Assembly (NCBI GenBank): GCA_963776735.1
Contig: CAVZNV010000021.1
Span: forward strand, 304,210 to 368,209
Direction of reading: 5' to 3'
Length of the DNA: 64,000 nucleotides
Source of the DNA: PALSA-612 sp963776735
Lineage (GTDB): Bacteria; Actinomycetota; Thermoleophilia; Gaiellales; Gaiellaceae
Shown: piece after piece, positions 1-8,266 of the stretch
How positions within the stretch are numbered: position 1 is the first letter of the stretch
Layout: each line of letters starts with the position of its first letter
Made by a program: the position numbers and the translations under genes
The notes under the pieces: generated by a model
Seen by the model: the letters and a program-made list of their open reading frames with translations, nothing else
Database searches by the model: none
What the model was told of the DNA's origin: nothing

Positions 1-357
1 CCAGAGGTTCTTCGGGTCGTTCGGCGCGCCGCCGAGCTCGAGCGAGATGAAGTGATCCTCCTGGTAGTCGACAGGACCGCCCGTGAACCCGTACCGCCGC
101 ATCTGCACGAGCTTGAGCGGCGACGTGAACGAGGCCGGCGGTCGCACCGTCTTCGTCCAGCCGCGTCGGCAGATCGTCTGCCGGACCGTCGCCTGCGTGA
201 CGTCGGGGTTGAGCGCGCCCGGCGTGAGCGTCTGGCGCGCGGCGTAGAACGCGGGCGCGCCCGGCCCCCGATGCAGCGCGTGCACGAGCACGAACACGCC
301 GACGATCGCTCCCAGCAGGACGATCAACAGGGTCGGGGCGCCGCGTGACTGCTCCAC
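1..357 (-). CDS. HNH-like hypothetical membrane-anchored protein, C-terminus cut off by the window edge
   Basis: The minus strand reads 119 codons from a GTG at 357 to the window edge without a stop. An N-terminal hydrophobic segment (about residues 8-27) looks like a membrane anchor. It is followed by a conserved stretch containing CRRGWTKTVRPP and then DYQEDHFISLELGG with PKNLW. The EDH...LELGG..DP.NLW pattern is typical of a widespread actinobacterial hypothetical family resembling HNH nucleases, but the catalytic part is not complete here, so nuclease activity is not established. No in-frame stop was seen in the few codons upstream, so the true start could be further back. It follows the acyl-CoA synthetase on the same strand after 54 bases. 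Confidence 0.6.
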   Translation of the reverse strand, partial: MEQSRGAPTLLIVLLGAIVGVFVLVHALHRGPGAPAFYAARQTLTPGALNPDVTQATVRQTICRRGWTKTVRPPASFTSPLKLVQMRRYGFTGGPVDYQEDHFISLELGGAPNDPKNLW

Positions 358-411
358 CCCGAAGCTTGTAGACGCCGACCGACCCGTGCCGCAATGTCCT
401 GCGGCGAATCG

Positions 412-1953
412 TCACGAAGTCGGCACGTTTCCGCGCGCGGCCCGCTCCTCCTCCAGCTTCCGCAGCTCGACCCGTCTGATCTTCCCGCTTCGCGTCTTCG
501 GCAGCTCTCCGACGAACTCGATCTCGCGCGGGTACTTGTACGGCGCCGTTACGCGCTTGCAGTGCTCCTGCAGCTCGCGAACGAGCGCGTCCGAGCCCTC
601 CACGCCCGGTCGCAGGACGACGAACGCCTTCACGATCAGCCCGCGGTCCGGATCCGGCTTGCCGACGACGGCGCTCTCGGCCACACCCGAGTGCTCGAGC
701 AGCGCGCTCTCGACCTCGAACGGCCCGATCCGGTACGCCGCCGAGTTGATCACGTCGTCCGCCCGCCCCGCGAACCAGAGGTAGCCGTCCTCGTCTCGCG
801 TTGCCCGGTCGCCGGTGACGTACCAGTCCCCGCGGAACACGGCCGACGTCTGCTCGGGCGCCCGGTAGTACTCGCGGAACAGGCTCGGCGGCCGCCCTCC
901 GAGCGCGACGTCGCCCTCCTCGCCGTCCGGCACGATCTCGCCGTCCTCGTCGACCAGCGCGATGTCGTGGCCGGGCGTCGGCAGTCCCATCGAGCCGGGC
1001 CGGATCTCGGTGCCGGGCATGTTCGCGACGAGCAACGTGTTCTCCGTCTGCCCGTAGCCGTCGCGAATCGTCTGTCCGAATGCGTCCCGGAACACCTTGA
1101 TCACCTCCGGGTTGAGCGGCTCGCCGGCGGAGACCATGTGCCGCACGCGCGACAGGTCGTAGCGGTCGATCCCGTCCTGCTTCGCCATCAGGCGGTACTC
1201 CGTCGGCGCCTGGCAGAGCACGGTGACACCCAGCTCGGACAGGAGCTGGAACCGTTCCGCGGGGTCGAACGCACCCTCGTGGAGCACGATCGACGAGCCG
1301 GCGCTCCACGGGCCGAGCAGCACGTTCCAGATCGACTTCGCCCAGCCCGTGGCCGCTGTGCACCAGACGAGGTCGCCTGGTCGCGCGCCCAGCCAGGTCT
1401 CGGCCTGCATCCGCTTCGCGTAGCAGTACGCATGCGTGTGGACGACGCCCTTCGGGTCCTTGGTCGTCCCGGACGTGTAGAGGATGAACGCCGTGTCCGC
1501 CGCGGACGTGTCCGCGCACGGCGCGGTCTGCGGCTCCTCGTCGAGCCCGGCCGTGTCCGTGAACAGCACGTCTGCGTCGAGCCCGGCCACCTCCGGCTCG
1601 GCCGGACGGTCGGCGACGACGAGCCTCGCACCCGAGTGCTCGACCCGAAAGGCGAGATCCCTCTGCCGCAGCATCTCGGAACAGGGGATCGAGACAGCCC
1701 CGAGCCGCAGCGCGGCGAGCATCAGCGGGTGCCACTCGGGCGTCTTGCCCACGAGGACGAGCACGCGGTCGCCCGGCCCGACCCCCGCGCGCGCCAGCCT
1801 GTTCGTCCACTGTGCCGCCCGCGCGTAGACCTCGTCGAAGCTCAGCCCGCGGCGTTCGCCGGCTGCGGAGACGAACGTGATGGCCGGTCCGCTCCGCGGC
1901 TCGACGACGTCCCTCGCGAAGTTGAACCGCTCCGGGACGTTCCACTCGAACAC
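412..1953 (-). CDS. AMP-forming acyl-CoA synthetase (medium-chain type)
   Basis: A 513-residue adenylate-forming enzyme that should activate a carboxylic acid to its acyl-CoA through an acyl-AMP intermediate. The phosphate-binding loop LYTSGTTKDPKG lies near residue 160. The motifs ATGWAKSIWN, GYGQTEN and GDWYVTGDRA follow, and the C-terminal KTRSGKIRR carries the catalytic lysine. The sequence pattern is closest to the ACSM/medium-chain acyl-CoA synthetase group; the substrate cannot be read. I chose the GTG at 1953, giving FEWNVPERFNF at the N-terminus as is usual for this family. An ATG at 1974 is possible but would overlap the start codon of the divergent RraA-like gene. Confidence 0.9.
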   Translation of the reverse strand: MFEWNVPERFNFARDVVEPRSGPAITFVSAAGERRGLSFDEVYARAAQWTNRLARAGVGPGDRVLVLVGKTPEWHPLMLAALRLGAVSIPCSEMLRQRDLAFRVEHSGARLVVADRPAEPEVAGLDADVLFTDTAGLDEEPQTAPCADTSAADTAFILYTSGTTKDPKGVVHTHAYCYAKRMQAETWLGARPGDLVWCTAATGWAKSIWNVLLGPWSAGSSIVLHEGAFDPAERFQLLSELGVTVLCQAPTEYRLMAKQDGIDRYDLSRVRHMVSAGEPLNPEVIKVFRDAFGQTIRDGYGQTENTLLVANMPGTEIRPGSMGLPTPGHDIALVDEDGEIVPDGEEGDVALGGRPPSLFREYYRAPEQTSAVFRGDWYVTGDRATRDEDGYLWFAGRADDVINSAAYRIGPFEVESALLEHSGVAESAVVGKPDPDRGLIVKAFVVLRPGVEGSDALVRELQEHCKRVTAPYKYPREIEFVGELPKTRSGKIRRVELRKLEEERAARGNVPTS

Positions 1954-1972
1954 TGCGCGATGATGGCAGATC

Positions 1973-2593
1973 ATGGCCCTGCGAACCTCGCTGCTCTCGG
2001 ACGCACTCGACAGTGCCGGCCGGCGACGTCAGTGCCTGGCTCCGGACGTCGTGCCGCTGAGCGGCGAGCGGATCGAGGGCCGTGCGTTCCCCCTCGTGCT
2101 CGAGCGCGTTTCCAGGCCGGCCGAGACGCCCTATCGCGGGCTGCTGGCAGCGCTCGACGCCGTCCCGGCCCGAGCGGTCGTCGTCGTTCCCGGCGGTCGC
2201 GCCGCCGACGCGGCGCTGTTCGGCGAGCTGATGGCCACCGCGTGCCTCGCGCGTGGCGGAGCCGGAGCCGTGTGCCAGGGCTTCGTGCGCGACCTGTCAG
2301 AGGTGCGTGCGCTCGGCTTCCCGCTGTTCGGCTGCGGAACGGTTCCGTATGACCTCGACGGGCGGCTCGAGGTGGTCGGCCACGGGCAGGCGGTCGAGGT
2401 CGACTGCGTCCTCGTCGAGCCGGGTGCGCTCGTCGTCGGCGACGCAGACGGCGTGGTGATCGTCCCGCCGGACGTGGAGGCCGAGGTCGTCGCGGCCGCG
2501 CGGGAGAAGGCCGCACGCGAGGACGAGTTCCGCGCCGCGGTCGCCGCCGGGATGCTCCCCAGCGAGGCGTACGAGCGCTTCGGCGTTCTCTAG
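1973..2593 (+). CDS. RraA-like / HMG (4-hydroxy-4-methyl-2-oxoglutarate) aldolase family protein
   Basis: A 206-residue protein of the RraA/dimethylmenaquinone-methyltransferase-like fold. The signature GELMATAC (residues 84-91) is followed by a glycine-rich turn and GFVRD, with R106 and D107 at the positions that bind substrate and metal in the aldolases. The usual DG before xxRD is QG here, so the exact reaction is uncertain. Family members cleave 2-oxo-acids, and others bind RNase E, which is unlikely in this lineage. It is divergent from the acyl-CoA synthetase, and its stop overlaps the stop of the convergent cupin gene by 4 bases. Confidence 0.8.
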   Translation: MALRTSLLSDALDSAGRRRQCLAPDVVPLSGERIEGRAFPLVLERVSRPAETPYRGLLAALDAVPARAVVVVPGGRAADAALFGELMATACLARGGAGAVCQGFVRDLSEVRALGFPLFGCGTVPYDLDGRLEVVGHGQAVEVDCVLVEPGALVVGDADGVVIVPPDVEAEVVAAAREKAAREDEFRAAVAAGMLPSEAYERFGVL

Positions 2594-2943
2594 GGCAGCG
2601 CGTTCCAGCGGTCGAGATAGTCCTCTCGAATCGGCTGGAAGATGTCGACCACGAGCGCGCCCTCGGGGCCGCCGTAGGCGGAGTGCTCGACGCCGCCGGG
2701 GAGGACGTAGCCCTCGAGCGGTCCGAGCTCGTGTGCCTCGCCGTCGATCACGAGCGCCTGGATGCCGCGCAGGACGATGCCGAGCTGCTCGTGCGGATGG
2801 CTGTGGAGTGGGACGACGGCGTTCGGCTCGAGCTCGATCAGGTTGATCATCGCGCCGGCGCCGAAGAGCGGCCGCCCGGTCACTCCGGCGGCGAGCTCGA
2901 ACGACTTCACGTCGTCGAAGCGGACGAAGACGGGCTCGGCCAC
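2590..2943 (-). CDS. Small single-domain cupin protein
   Basis: A 117-residue protein with the first cupin motif as PLHSHPHEQLGIVLRG (metal-ligand candidates H47, H49, H51) and the second around GGVEHSAYGG. It therefore has the residues for a mononuclear metal site and could be a small dioxygenase, an isomerase or a ligand-binding protein; nothing specifies which. It lies 7 bases downstream of the ECF sigma factor gene on the same strand, so the two may be co-transcribed. It converges with the RraA-like gene. Confidence 0.8.
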   Translation of the reverse strand: MAEPVFVRFDDVKSFELAAGVTGRPLFGAGAMINLIELEPNAVVPLHSHPHEQLGIVLRGIQALVIDGEAHELGPLEGYVLPGGVEHSAYGGPEGALVVDIFQPIREDYLDRWNALP

Positions 2944-2950
2944 GGCGCGA

Positions 2951-4150
2951 TTATCTGCGAACGGCGCGGAGCTCGTCGAGGCGCCCGGTCAGGTAGCGCT
3001 GCTCCGGGCTCTCGGGCGCGAGTGCGAGCGCGCGCTCGTAGGCGGCGACCGCCTCGTCCGTCCGGCCGAGCCGGCGCAGCAGGTCGGCGCGCGCCGCGTG
3101 CAGCGAGACGTACCCGTCGAGCCCGTCGATGCCGTCGATCAGCTCCAGCCCATGCGCCGGGCCGTCTGCCATCGCGACCGCCGCCGCGCGGTTCAGCTCG
3201 ACGACCGGCGACGGCGCGATGCGCGCGAGCTCCCCGTACAACGCCACGATCTGCGGCCAGTCGGTCTCCCGGTCCTCCGTGTGAAGTGCCGCGATCGCCG
3301 CCTGCAGCTGGTACGGACCGACGCGACGCAGCCGCAGCGCACGCTCGACCAGGTCGCGGCCCTCGGCGATCTGAGTGCGGTCCCAGAGCTTGCGATTCTG
3401 CTGCTCGAGCAGCACGAGCCGGCCGTCCAGGTCGGTCCGTGCCGCGCGCCGCGAGTCGTGCAGGAGCATCAGCGCGAGCAGGCCGAGCGCCTCCGGCTCG
3501 TCCGGCATCAGCGCGGCGAGCATTCGCCCCAGACGAATCGCCTCGGCGCAGAGGTCGTCGCGCCCGCGCGAGTAGCCCTCGTTGAAGACGAGGTAGACGA
3601 CCGCCAGCACCGCGCCGAGCCTGTCCGGCAGCAGATGGTCGGGCGGAACGCGGAACGGGATGCCTGCGTCGCGGATCTTCCGCTTCGCCCGCACGAGCCG
3701 CTGAGCGAGCGTCTGCTCGCTGGTCAGGAACGCACGGGCGATCTCCTCGGTCGTCAGGCCGCCGAGCAGGCGGAGCGTCAGTGCGACCTGCGCTTCGCGG
3801 GCGAGCGCAGGGTGGCAGCAGGTGAAGATCAGCGCCAGCCGCTCGTCGGGGACGGTGCTGTCCATCTCGGCCTCCTCGTCGTCGTCGGCGTGAGATGCCG
3901 CGAGTCGCTCGAGCTCCGGCAGCTTCCCGGCCAGCGTGCGCTGGCGCCGCAGGCGGTCGATTGCCCGGTTGCGCGCGGCGGTCACGATCCACGCGAGCGG
4001 GTTGGCGGGGACGCCGTCGCGCGGCCAGCGCTCGACCGCGACGGCGAACGCGTCCTGCACGGCGTCCTCGGCGAGGTCGACGTCGCCCGTCGCGCGGACG
4101 AGCGCCGCGACCGCTCGGGCCCAGTGCTCGCGGAAGACGTCCTCGATCAC
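2951..4150 (-). CDS. ECF-type RNA polymerase sigma factor with TPR-like C-terminal domain (ECF42-like)
   Basis: The 399-residue protein begins with sigma region 2 (DLAEDAVQDAFAVAVERW, then NPLAWIVTAARNRAIDRLRR). Region 4 follows at about residues 130-165 (GLTTEEIARAFLTSEQTLAQ). The C-terminal half, about 230 residues of helical repeats (LELNRAAAVAM, then DEAVAAYERALALAPES), is the tetratricopeptide-like extension typical of the ECF42 group. In that group the extension replaces a separate anti-sigma factor. ECF42 genes normally sit beside a DGPF/YCII-domain gene; none is present here. The upstream neighbour is a GNAT and the downstream one a cupin. Confidence 0.9.
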   Translation of the reverse strand: MIEDVFREHWARAVAALVRATGDVDLAEDAVQDAFAVAVERWPRDGVPANPLAWIVTAARNRAIDRLRRQRTLAGKLPELERLAASHADDDEEAEMDSTVPDERLALIFTCCHPALAREAQVALTLRLLGGLTTEEIARAFLTSEQTLAQRLVRAKRKIRDAGIPFRVPPDHLLPDRLGAVLAVVYLVFNEGYSRGRDDLCAEAIRLGRMLAALMPDEPEALGLLALMLLHDSRRAARTDLDGRLVLLEQQNRKLWDRTQIAEGRDLVERALRLRRVGPYQLQAAIAALHTEDRETDWPQIVALYGELARIAPSPVVELNRAAAVAMADGPAHGLELIDGIDGLDGYVSLHAARADLLRRLGRTDEAVAAYERALALAPESPEQRYLTGRLDELRAVRR

Positions 4151-4184
4151 GTTCGGAGGACGAACGGGGACGGCCAGATCGACA

Positions 4185-4949
4185 TCACGCCGGGTCGACG
4201 TAGTAGAGCGTGCGCTCGGCGGGACGGAAGCCGACGCGGGCGTAGATCGACTGCGCGGCGTCGGAGCCGGGCGACAGGAAGAGCAGCCCGGCTCCGCGCG
4301 CCGCGCCGCCGCGGGCAGCAGCAGCCGTCATCGCGCTGCCGATGCCGCGGTTGCGCGCGTGCTCGACGACGCCGACTCCGGCGACCTCGGACAACTCATC
4401 GAGCGGCGGTGTCGCCGACGCGATCGCGACCGGCCGGCCGTCGAGCAGGCCGAGGAGGGCGACGCCCTCGGCAGCCGAGCGCCTCGCGACCCAGCCCTCG
4501 ACGTCGGCGTCCGTCGCCTCCGGCGCGTCGGGCGATCCGAACGAGCGGTTGCCGACTGTGATCGCCGCCCGCGGGTCGCTTGCCGCCGGGACGATCCCGA
4601 GCCCGGGCACGGCCGGCGGGTCGACCAGCTCGCCGGGCGGGCACGTCATCAGCGGCGCATCGAGCTCGACCTGGAACCCGGCCGCGTCGAGCGAGGCGGC
4701 GAGGTCGGGCGCGAAGCCGGCGACGTACTCGAGTCGGGGACGCCGCCCGCGCGAGCGGAACGTCTCGCGAAGCAGCTCCAGCGGCCCGCTCAGGTCGCCG
4801 CCGGCGGGCTCGTCGGGAATCGCGTAGTTGAGGTAAGGAAGCGGATCCGACGGACTGAAGAAGGCGGTGAACGGCGGCACGGGGACGGCCTCGTAGAACG
4901 CCGCGGCGGTCGCCCGGAGGTACGACTGGATGCGCTCGGCCTGCGTCAC
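4185..4949 (-). CDS. GNAT-family N-acetyltransferase
   Basis: A 254-residue protein whose C-terminal half has the GNAT acetyl-CoA loop VVEHARNRGIGSAMTAAAA (the Q/RxxGxG/A motif), followed by LLFLSPGSDAAQSIYARVGFRP, typical of the final strands and helix. The N-terminal half is poorly conserved and may be a second, degenerate GNAT domain that sets the substrate. The GTG start at 4949 leaves 21 bases to the divergent aldehyde dehydrogenase start, so the two promoters must overlap the coding starts or lie further in. A much longer reading frame continues upstream on this strand but is antisense to real genes. Confidence 0.85.
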   Translation of the reverse strand: MTQAERIQSYLRATAAAFYEAVPVPPFTAFFSPSDPLPYLNYAIPDEPAGGDLSGPLELLRETFRSRGRRPRLEYVAGFAPDLAASLDAAGFQVELDAPLMTCPPGELVDPPAVPGLGIVPAASDPRAAITVGNRSFGSPDAPEATDADVEGWVARRSAAEGVALLGLLDGRPVAIASATPPLDELSEVAGVGVVEHARNRGIGSAMTAAAARGGAARGAGLLFLSPGSDAAQSIYARVGFRPAERTLYYVDPA

Positions 4950-4970
4950 GCGGTCGATTATCGTGGCCGC

Positions 4971-6440
4971 ATGGCGGTCGAGGCCCGAATCGCGCCTGAG
5001 CTGCTGCGCTCGCAAGCGTACGTCGACGGCGCCTGGGTCGACGCGGATTCCGGCGAGACGTTCCCGGTCGTCGATCCGGCGAGCGGCGAGACGATCGTCG
5101 AGGTGCCGCGCCTCGGGGCGGCCGAGACGCGGCGGGCGATCGAGGCTGCGGCGCGCGCGTTCCCGGCCTGGAGCGGTCTGCTCGCGAAGGACCGTGCGCG
5201 GATCCTGCGGAGGTTCGCGGAGCTGATGGCAGATCACCGTGAGGATCTGTCCGTGCTGATGACGCTGGAGCAGGGCAAGCCGCTCGCCGAGTCGCGCGCG
5301 GAGATCGACTACGCCGCCTCGTTCCTCGAGTGGTTCGCGGAGGAGGCGAAGCGCGTCTACGGCGACACGATCCCGGCGCCGTTGCCGGACAGGCGGATAC
5401 TCGTGCTCAAGCAGCCGGTCGGCGTCACGGCCGGGATCACGCCGTGGAACTTCCCATCGGCGATGGTCACGCGCAAGGCGGCTCCCGCCCTGGCGGCCGG
5501 GTGCACGATGGTGCTGAAGCCGGCGGAGCAGACGCCGCTGTCGGCACTGGCACTGGCCGAGCTGGGCGAGCGGGCCGGGTTGCCGGCGGGCGTGTTGTCG
5601 ATCGTTACCGGCGACGCGGAGGATGCACCCGCGATCGGCGGCGAGCTGACGTCGAGCCCGCTCGTGCGCAAGCTCGGGTTCACCGGCTCGACGGCGGTCG
5701 GGAAGCTGCTGATGGAGCAGTGCGCGCGGACGGTCAAGAAGGTCTCGCTCGAGCTCGGCGGGAACGCGCCGTTCGTCGTCTTCGACGACGCCGACCTCGA
5801 CGTCGTCATGCAGGCGTTCCTCGCGTGCAAGTTCCGCAACTCCGGCCAGACGTGCATCTCGGCGAACCGGATCCTCGTCCAGGGCGGCGTGTTCGACGAG
5901 GTCGCCGGGCGGTTGAGCGAGCTTGCGGGCGGGCTGCAGGTCTCGCCGGGCCTCGAGGACGGCGCGCAGGTCGGCCCGCTCATCGACGGCGACGGCTTCG
6001 AGAAGGTCGCTCGGCACGTGGAGGACGCGGTCGTGCGCGGCGGCGAGGTACTCGTGGGCGGCTCCGCGCACGAGCTCGGTGGGACGTTCTTCCAGCCCAC
6101 GGTGCTGACCCGCGTGACGACAGAGGCGGCCATGTCCTGCGAGGAGACGTTCGGCCCGGTCGCGGGGCTGATCCCGTTCGAGAGCGAGGAAGAAGCCGTG
6201 CGGATCGCGAACGACACGCCCTTCGGGCTGGCCGCGTACTTCTTCACGCGCGACTCCGCGCGCGCGTGGCGCGTCGGCGAAGCGCTCGAAGCCGGGATCG
6301 TGGCGCTGAATACCGGGTTCATCTCGACGGAGGTGGCGCCGTTCGGCGGCGTGAAGGAGTCGGGCATCGGCCGCGAGGGCTCGAAGTACGGACTCGACGA
6401 GTGGATCGAGCTCAAGTACCTCGCGTTCGGCGGGCTCTAG
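4971..6440 (+). CDS. gabD: NAD(P)-dependent succinate-semialdehyde dehydrogenase-type aldehyde dehydrogenase
   Basis: The 489-residue protein is a full-length class I aldehyde dehydrogenase. It has the oxyanion asparagine in TPWNFP (N160), K183 in VLKPAEQTP, the general base in LELGGNAPF (E261) and the catalytic cysteine in NSGQTCISANR (C295). The pattern QTCISANR with PFGGVKESGIGREGSKYG at the C-terminus is that of succinate-semialdehyde and glutarate-semialdehyde dehydrogenases, which oxidise an omega-semialdehyde to the diacid. It is the first gene of the + strand cluster, but 261 bases separate it from the next one, so it may be its own unit. Confidence 0.93.
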   Translation: MAVEARIAPELLRSQAYVDGAWVDADSGETFPVVDPASGETIVEVPRLGAAETRRAIEAAARAFPAWSGLLAKDRARILRRFAELMADHREDLSVLMTLEQGKPLAESRAEIDYAASFLEWFAEEAKRVYGDTIPAPLPDRRILVLKQPVGVTAGITPWNFPSAMVTRKAAPALAAGCTMVLKPAEQTPLSALALAELGERAGLPAGVLSIVTGDAEDAPAIGGELTSSPLVRKLGFTGSTAVGKLLMEQCARTVKKVSLELGGNAPFVVFDDADLDVVMQAFLACKFRNSGQTCISANRILVQGGVFDEVAGRLSELAGGLQVSPGLEDGAQVGPLIDGDGFEKVARHVEDAVVRGGEVLVGGSAHELGGTFFQPTVLTRVTTEAAMSCEETFGPVAGLIPFESEEEAVRIANDTPFGLAAYFFTRDSARAWRVGEALEAGIVALNTGFISTEVAPFGGVKESGIGREGSKYGLDEWIELKYLAFGGL

Positions 6441-6484
6441 GCCACTCCCGGCTCGCGCGCGCCCGCGCGCCCGCGCGCGACACT

Positions 6485-6561
6485 CCCCACCCTGGGTGGG
6501 GAAGAAGAACCACCCGCCACCCGCGTTGAGCGTATCCAGGCAGCGCGCACGCGTCAGTGCC
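6485..6561 (-). repeat. Dispersed intergenic element, copy 0 (box - 33 nt - G-rich tract - hairpin)
   Basis: Read on the minus strand this copy has GGCACTGACG, then TACGCTCA ending exactly 33 nt after the first CAC. The G-rich tract GGTGGCGGGTGG and a perfect 8+1+8 hairpin CCCCACCCAGGGTGGGG (6485-6501) follow. The same order of boxes occurs at 18888-18982 and 46928-47023. It lies between the aldehyde dehydrogenase stop and the NIPSNAP start, antisense to both, so it is not simply their promoter. TACGCT fits a TANNNT minus-10 box, so a short independent transcript is possible but unproven. Confidence 0.55.
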
Positions 6562-6701
6562 TGGACCGTGACGATTCTGTGACTTTTCTTGCGGCGGTGC
6601 CGCCGCCGCTCCGTAGACGTTGCCGCAGAAACGGCAGAGATCGCCCTGCGACAACTCCTTCGTCCACAGCGGTCCGGTGCGGCGCTCGTAGAATCGGCCG
6701 T

Positions 6702-7016
6702 GTGATCGTCGAGGAGCGCACCTACCACGTGATCACCGGCAAGCTGCCCGAAGTGGTGAAGATGTACGACGACGAGGGCATCGCTCTTCAGCAGGAGCAC
6801 CTCGGCAACCTGCTCGGCTGGTTCACCGTCGACATCGGCGAGCTGTCGTCCGTCGTCAGCCTCTGGGGCTACGCCGACTACGGCGAGCGCGAGCGGCGTC
6901 GCGCAGCCCTCCAGGCCGACGAGCGCTGGAAGTCGTTCCTCGCGCGGCTCCAGCCGCTGCTTCACACGCAGTGGAACCGGATCATGGTGCCGACCTCGTT
7001 TTCCCCGATCCGCTGA
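6702..7016 (+). CDS. NIPSNAP-family protein
   Basis: A 104-residue protein of the NIPSNAP/dimeric alpha-beta barrel type: EERTYHVITGKLPEVVKMYDDEG at the start, LLGWFTVDIGELSSVVSLWGYADY in the middle and a C-terminal WNRIMVPTSFSPIR. Proteins of this fold are dimers and often accompany catabolic operons, acting on or binding small hydrophobic or acidic compounds; no active site can be assigned. The GTG at 6702 gives the start expected for the family. It is followed after 42 bases by the SDR gene, with a long palindrome between them. Confidence 0.8.
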   Translation: MIVEERTYHVITGKLPEVVKMYDDEGIALQQEHLGNLLGWFTVDIGELSSVVSLWGYADYGERERRRAALQADERWKSFLARLQPLLHTQWNRIMVPTSFSPIR

Positions 7017-7017
7017 T

Positions 7018-7044
7018 GACCTTGCAACACTGTGTTGCAAGGTC
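7018..7044. promoter_or_regulatory. Perfect 27-bp palindrome, candidate operator
   Basis: The arm GACCTTGCAACAC is followed by a single T and the exact reverse complement GTGTTGCAAGGTC. The palindrome starts two bases after the NIPSNAP stop and ends 14 bases before the SDR GTG. Its symmetry and length suit a dimeric TetR- or GntR-type repressor. As RNA it would be a 13-bp hairpin, so a processing site or attenuator is also possible. No TetR or GntR gene lies in this window. Confidence 0.5.
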
Positions 7045-7058
7045 AGAGAGGCGGCCCG

Positions 7059-7781
7059 GTGAGCGAGGTGCTCGACGGAAAGGTCGCACTCGTCACGGGC
7101 GGCGCGCAGGGCATCGGCAAGGCGATCGCGGACGGGCTCGAAGTCGCCGGCGCGACGGTCGTCGTTGCCGACCTCAACCCGCCGGGCGGCGGCATTCGCG
7201 CCGACGTGTCCAGCGAGGCCGACGTCGAGGCGATGGTCGCCGAGACCGTCGACAGGCACGGCGGCCTCGACATCCTCGTCAACAACGCCGGCCTCTACGC
7301 GTCGCTGCCGATGCGGCCGTTCGAACAGATCCCGCTCGACGAGTGGCGGCAGGTGATGGACGTGAACGTCGCGTCGATGTTCCTGACCTGCCGTGCCGCA
7401 GTGCCCGTGATGCGTGAGCGCGGCGGCGGCAAGATCGTGAACATCTCGTCCGGTACGCCGTTTCGGGGCGTGCCCTTCCTGCTCCACTACGTGACCAGCA
7501 AGGGCGCGATCGTCGCGTTCACGCGCGCCCTCGCGAAGGAGCTCGGCAAGGACTCGATCCACGTCAACTGCGTCGCGCCCGGCTTCACCATGTCCGACGG
7601 GGTCAAGGCCAACCCGGAAGTCGTCGAGAAGCTGCGCGACGTCTCGGTCGCCGCGCGCACGATCCAGCGCGACCAGGTGCCGGAGGACGTCGTCGCTGCA
7701 GTCGTGTTCTTCTGCAGCCCGGGCGCGGACTTCGTGACCGGACAGACAATGGTGATCGACGGAGGCCAGTACTTCCATTGA
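7059..7781 (+). CDS. Short-chain dehydrogenase/reductase
   Basis: The 240-residue protein is a classical SDR. It has the NAD(P)-binding TGGAQGIG (residues 13-20), NNAG (75-78), a catalytic serine in VNISSG (130/131) and Y144xxxK148 in HYVTSKGA. The C-terminal GQTMVIDGGQY is standard. An acidic residue at the end of the second strand (VVVADLN) favours NAD over NADP. It should oxidise a secondary alcohol or reduce a ketone in the pathway of this cluster. The GTG start follows a GAGAGG ribosome site and lies just after the 27-bp palindrome. Confidence 0.9.
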   Translation: MSEVLDGKVALVTGGAQGIGKAIADGLEVAGATVVVADLNPPGGGIRADVSSEADVEAMVAETVDRHGGLDILVNNAGLYASLPMRPFEQIPLDEWRQVMDVNVASMFLTCRAAVPVMRERGGGKIVNISSGTPFRGVPFLLHYVTSKGAIVAFTRALAKELGKDSIHVNCVAPGFTMSDGVKANPEVVEKLRDVSVAARTIQRDQVPEDVVAAVVFFCSPGADFVTGQTMVIDGGQYFH

Positions 7782-7786
7782 GGGTC

Positions 7787-8266
7787 ATGCGCTGCCCGGA
7801 CGGCGTCGCGACCGAGCCCGGTGCGCGCGTCGTGTACGACGTCGGGCGCGACGAGGCGCACTTCGGTGCGGCCCGGGTCGACGGCGACGCGATCGTCTGG
7901 GAGGTCGACGAGCGGCCGGAGGGCGACTGGCTCGTCCGCTGCGACCGCGTCGACTTCCCGCCCGGCGGCGTCGCCTACCTCCACACGCACCCGGGGCCGG
8001 GCATCCGCGTGCTGCTGAAAGGACGGATCCGCATCGACTCGGCCGGCGAGTCGAACGCGTACGGCGCGGGCGAATGGTGGTACGAGGGCGGGCCGGAGCC
8101 CGTCTTCGCGGCCGCCTCGGACGACGAGGAGACCGCCTTCATCCGCGTGATGCTCGTCCCGCGCGAGCTCGAAGGACAGCGCACGATCCGCTACGTCGAC
8201 CCGTCCGACGACGAGAAGCCGAAGCTCCAGCGCGCCCGGATCTACCTCGAGCACCCGCTGACGTGA
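7787..8266 (+). CDS. Cupin-domain protein of unknown role
   Basis: A 159-residue protein with a cupin core: DFPPGGVAYLHTHPGPGIRVLLKGRIRI contributes the HxH metal-ligand motif, followed by a GAGEWWYEGGPEPVF second motif. The N- and C-terminal strands are longer than in the smallest cupins. Its function is not recognisable; in this setting it could be a metal-dependent isomerase, lyase or dioxygenase of the pathway. An ATG at 7787 is chosen. A TTG at 7778 overlapping the SDR stop, with GGAGG 12 bases before it, is a real alternative. Its stop overlaps the next start by 4 bases. Confidence 0.75.
   Translation: MRCPDGVATEPGARVVYDVGRDEAHFGAARVDGDAIVWEVDERPEGDWLVRCDRVDFPPGGVAYLHTHPGPGIRVLLKGRIRIDSAGESNAYGAGEWWYEGGPEPVFAAASDDEETAFIRVMLVPRELEGQRTIRYVDPSDDEKPKLQRARIYLEHPLT

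Noticed and set aside
6483..6521. A G-quadruplex as the purpose of the G-rich tract
   Set aside because: Only two tracts of three G occur before the hairpin in each copy, so a stable quadruplex would need the hairpin G-run as well. Pairing with the CCCCACCC arm is simpler.
6412..6654. Minus-strand 80-codon frame with a CRFCG pair
   Set aside because: It runs through the dispersed element and the end of the aldehyde dehydrogenase gene and has no conserved pattern beyond the cysteine pair.
4185..7778. A 1197-codon open frame on the minus strand
   Set aside because: Only the C-terminal 254 codons (the GNAT) look like protein. The rest is antisense to the aldehyde dehydrogenase, NIPSNAP and SDR genes and has a composition rich in R, A, D and H typical of GC-rich shadow frames.
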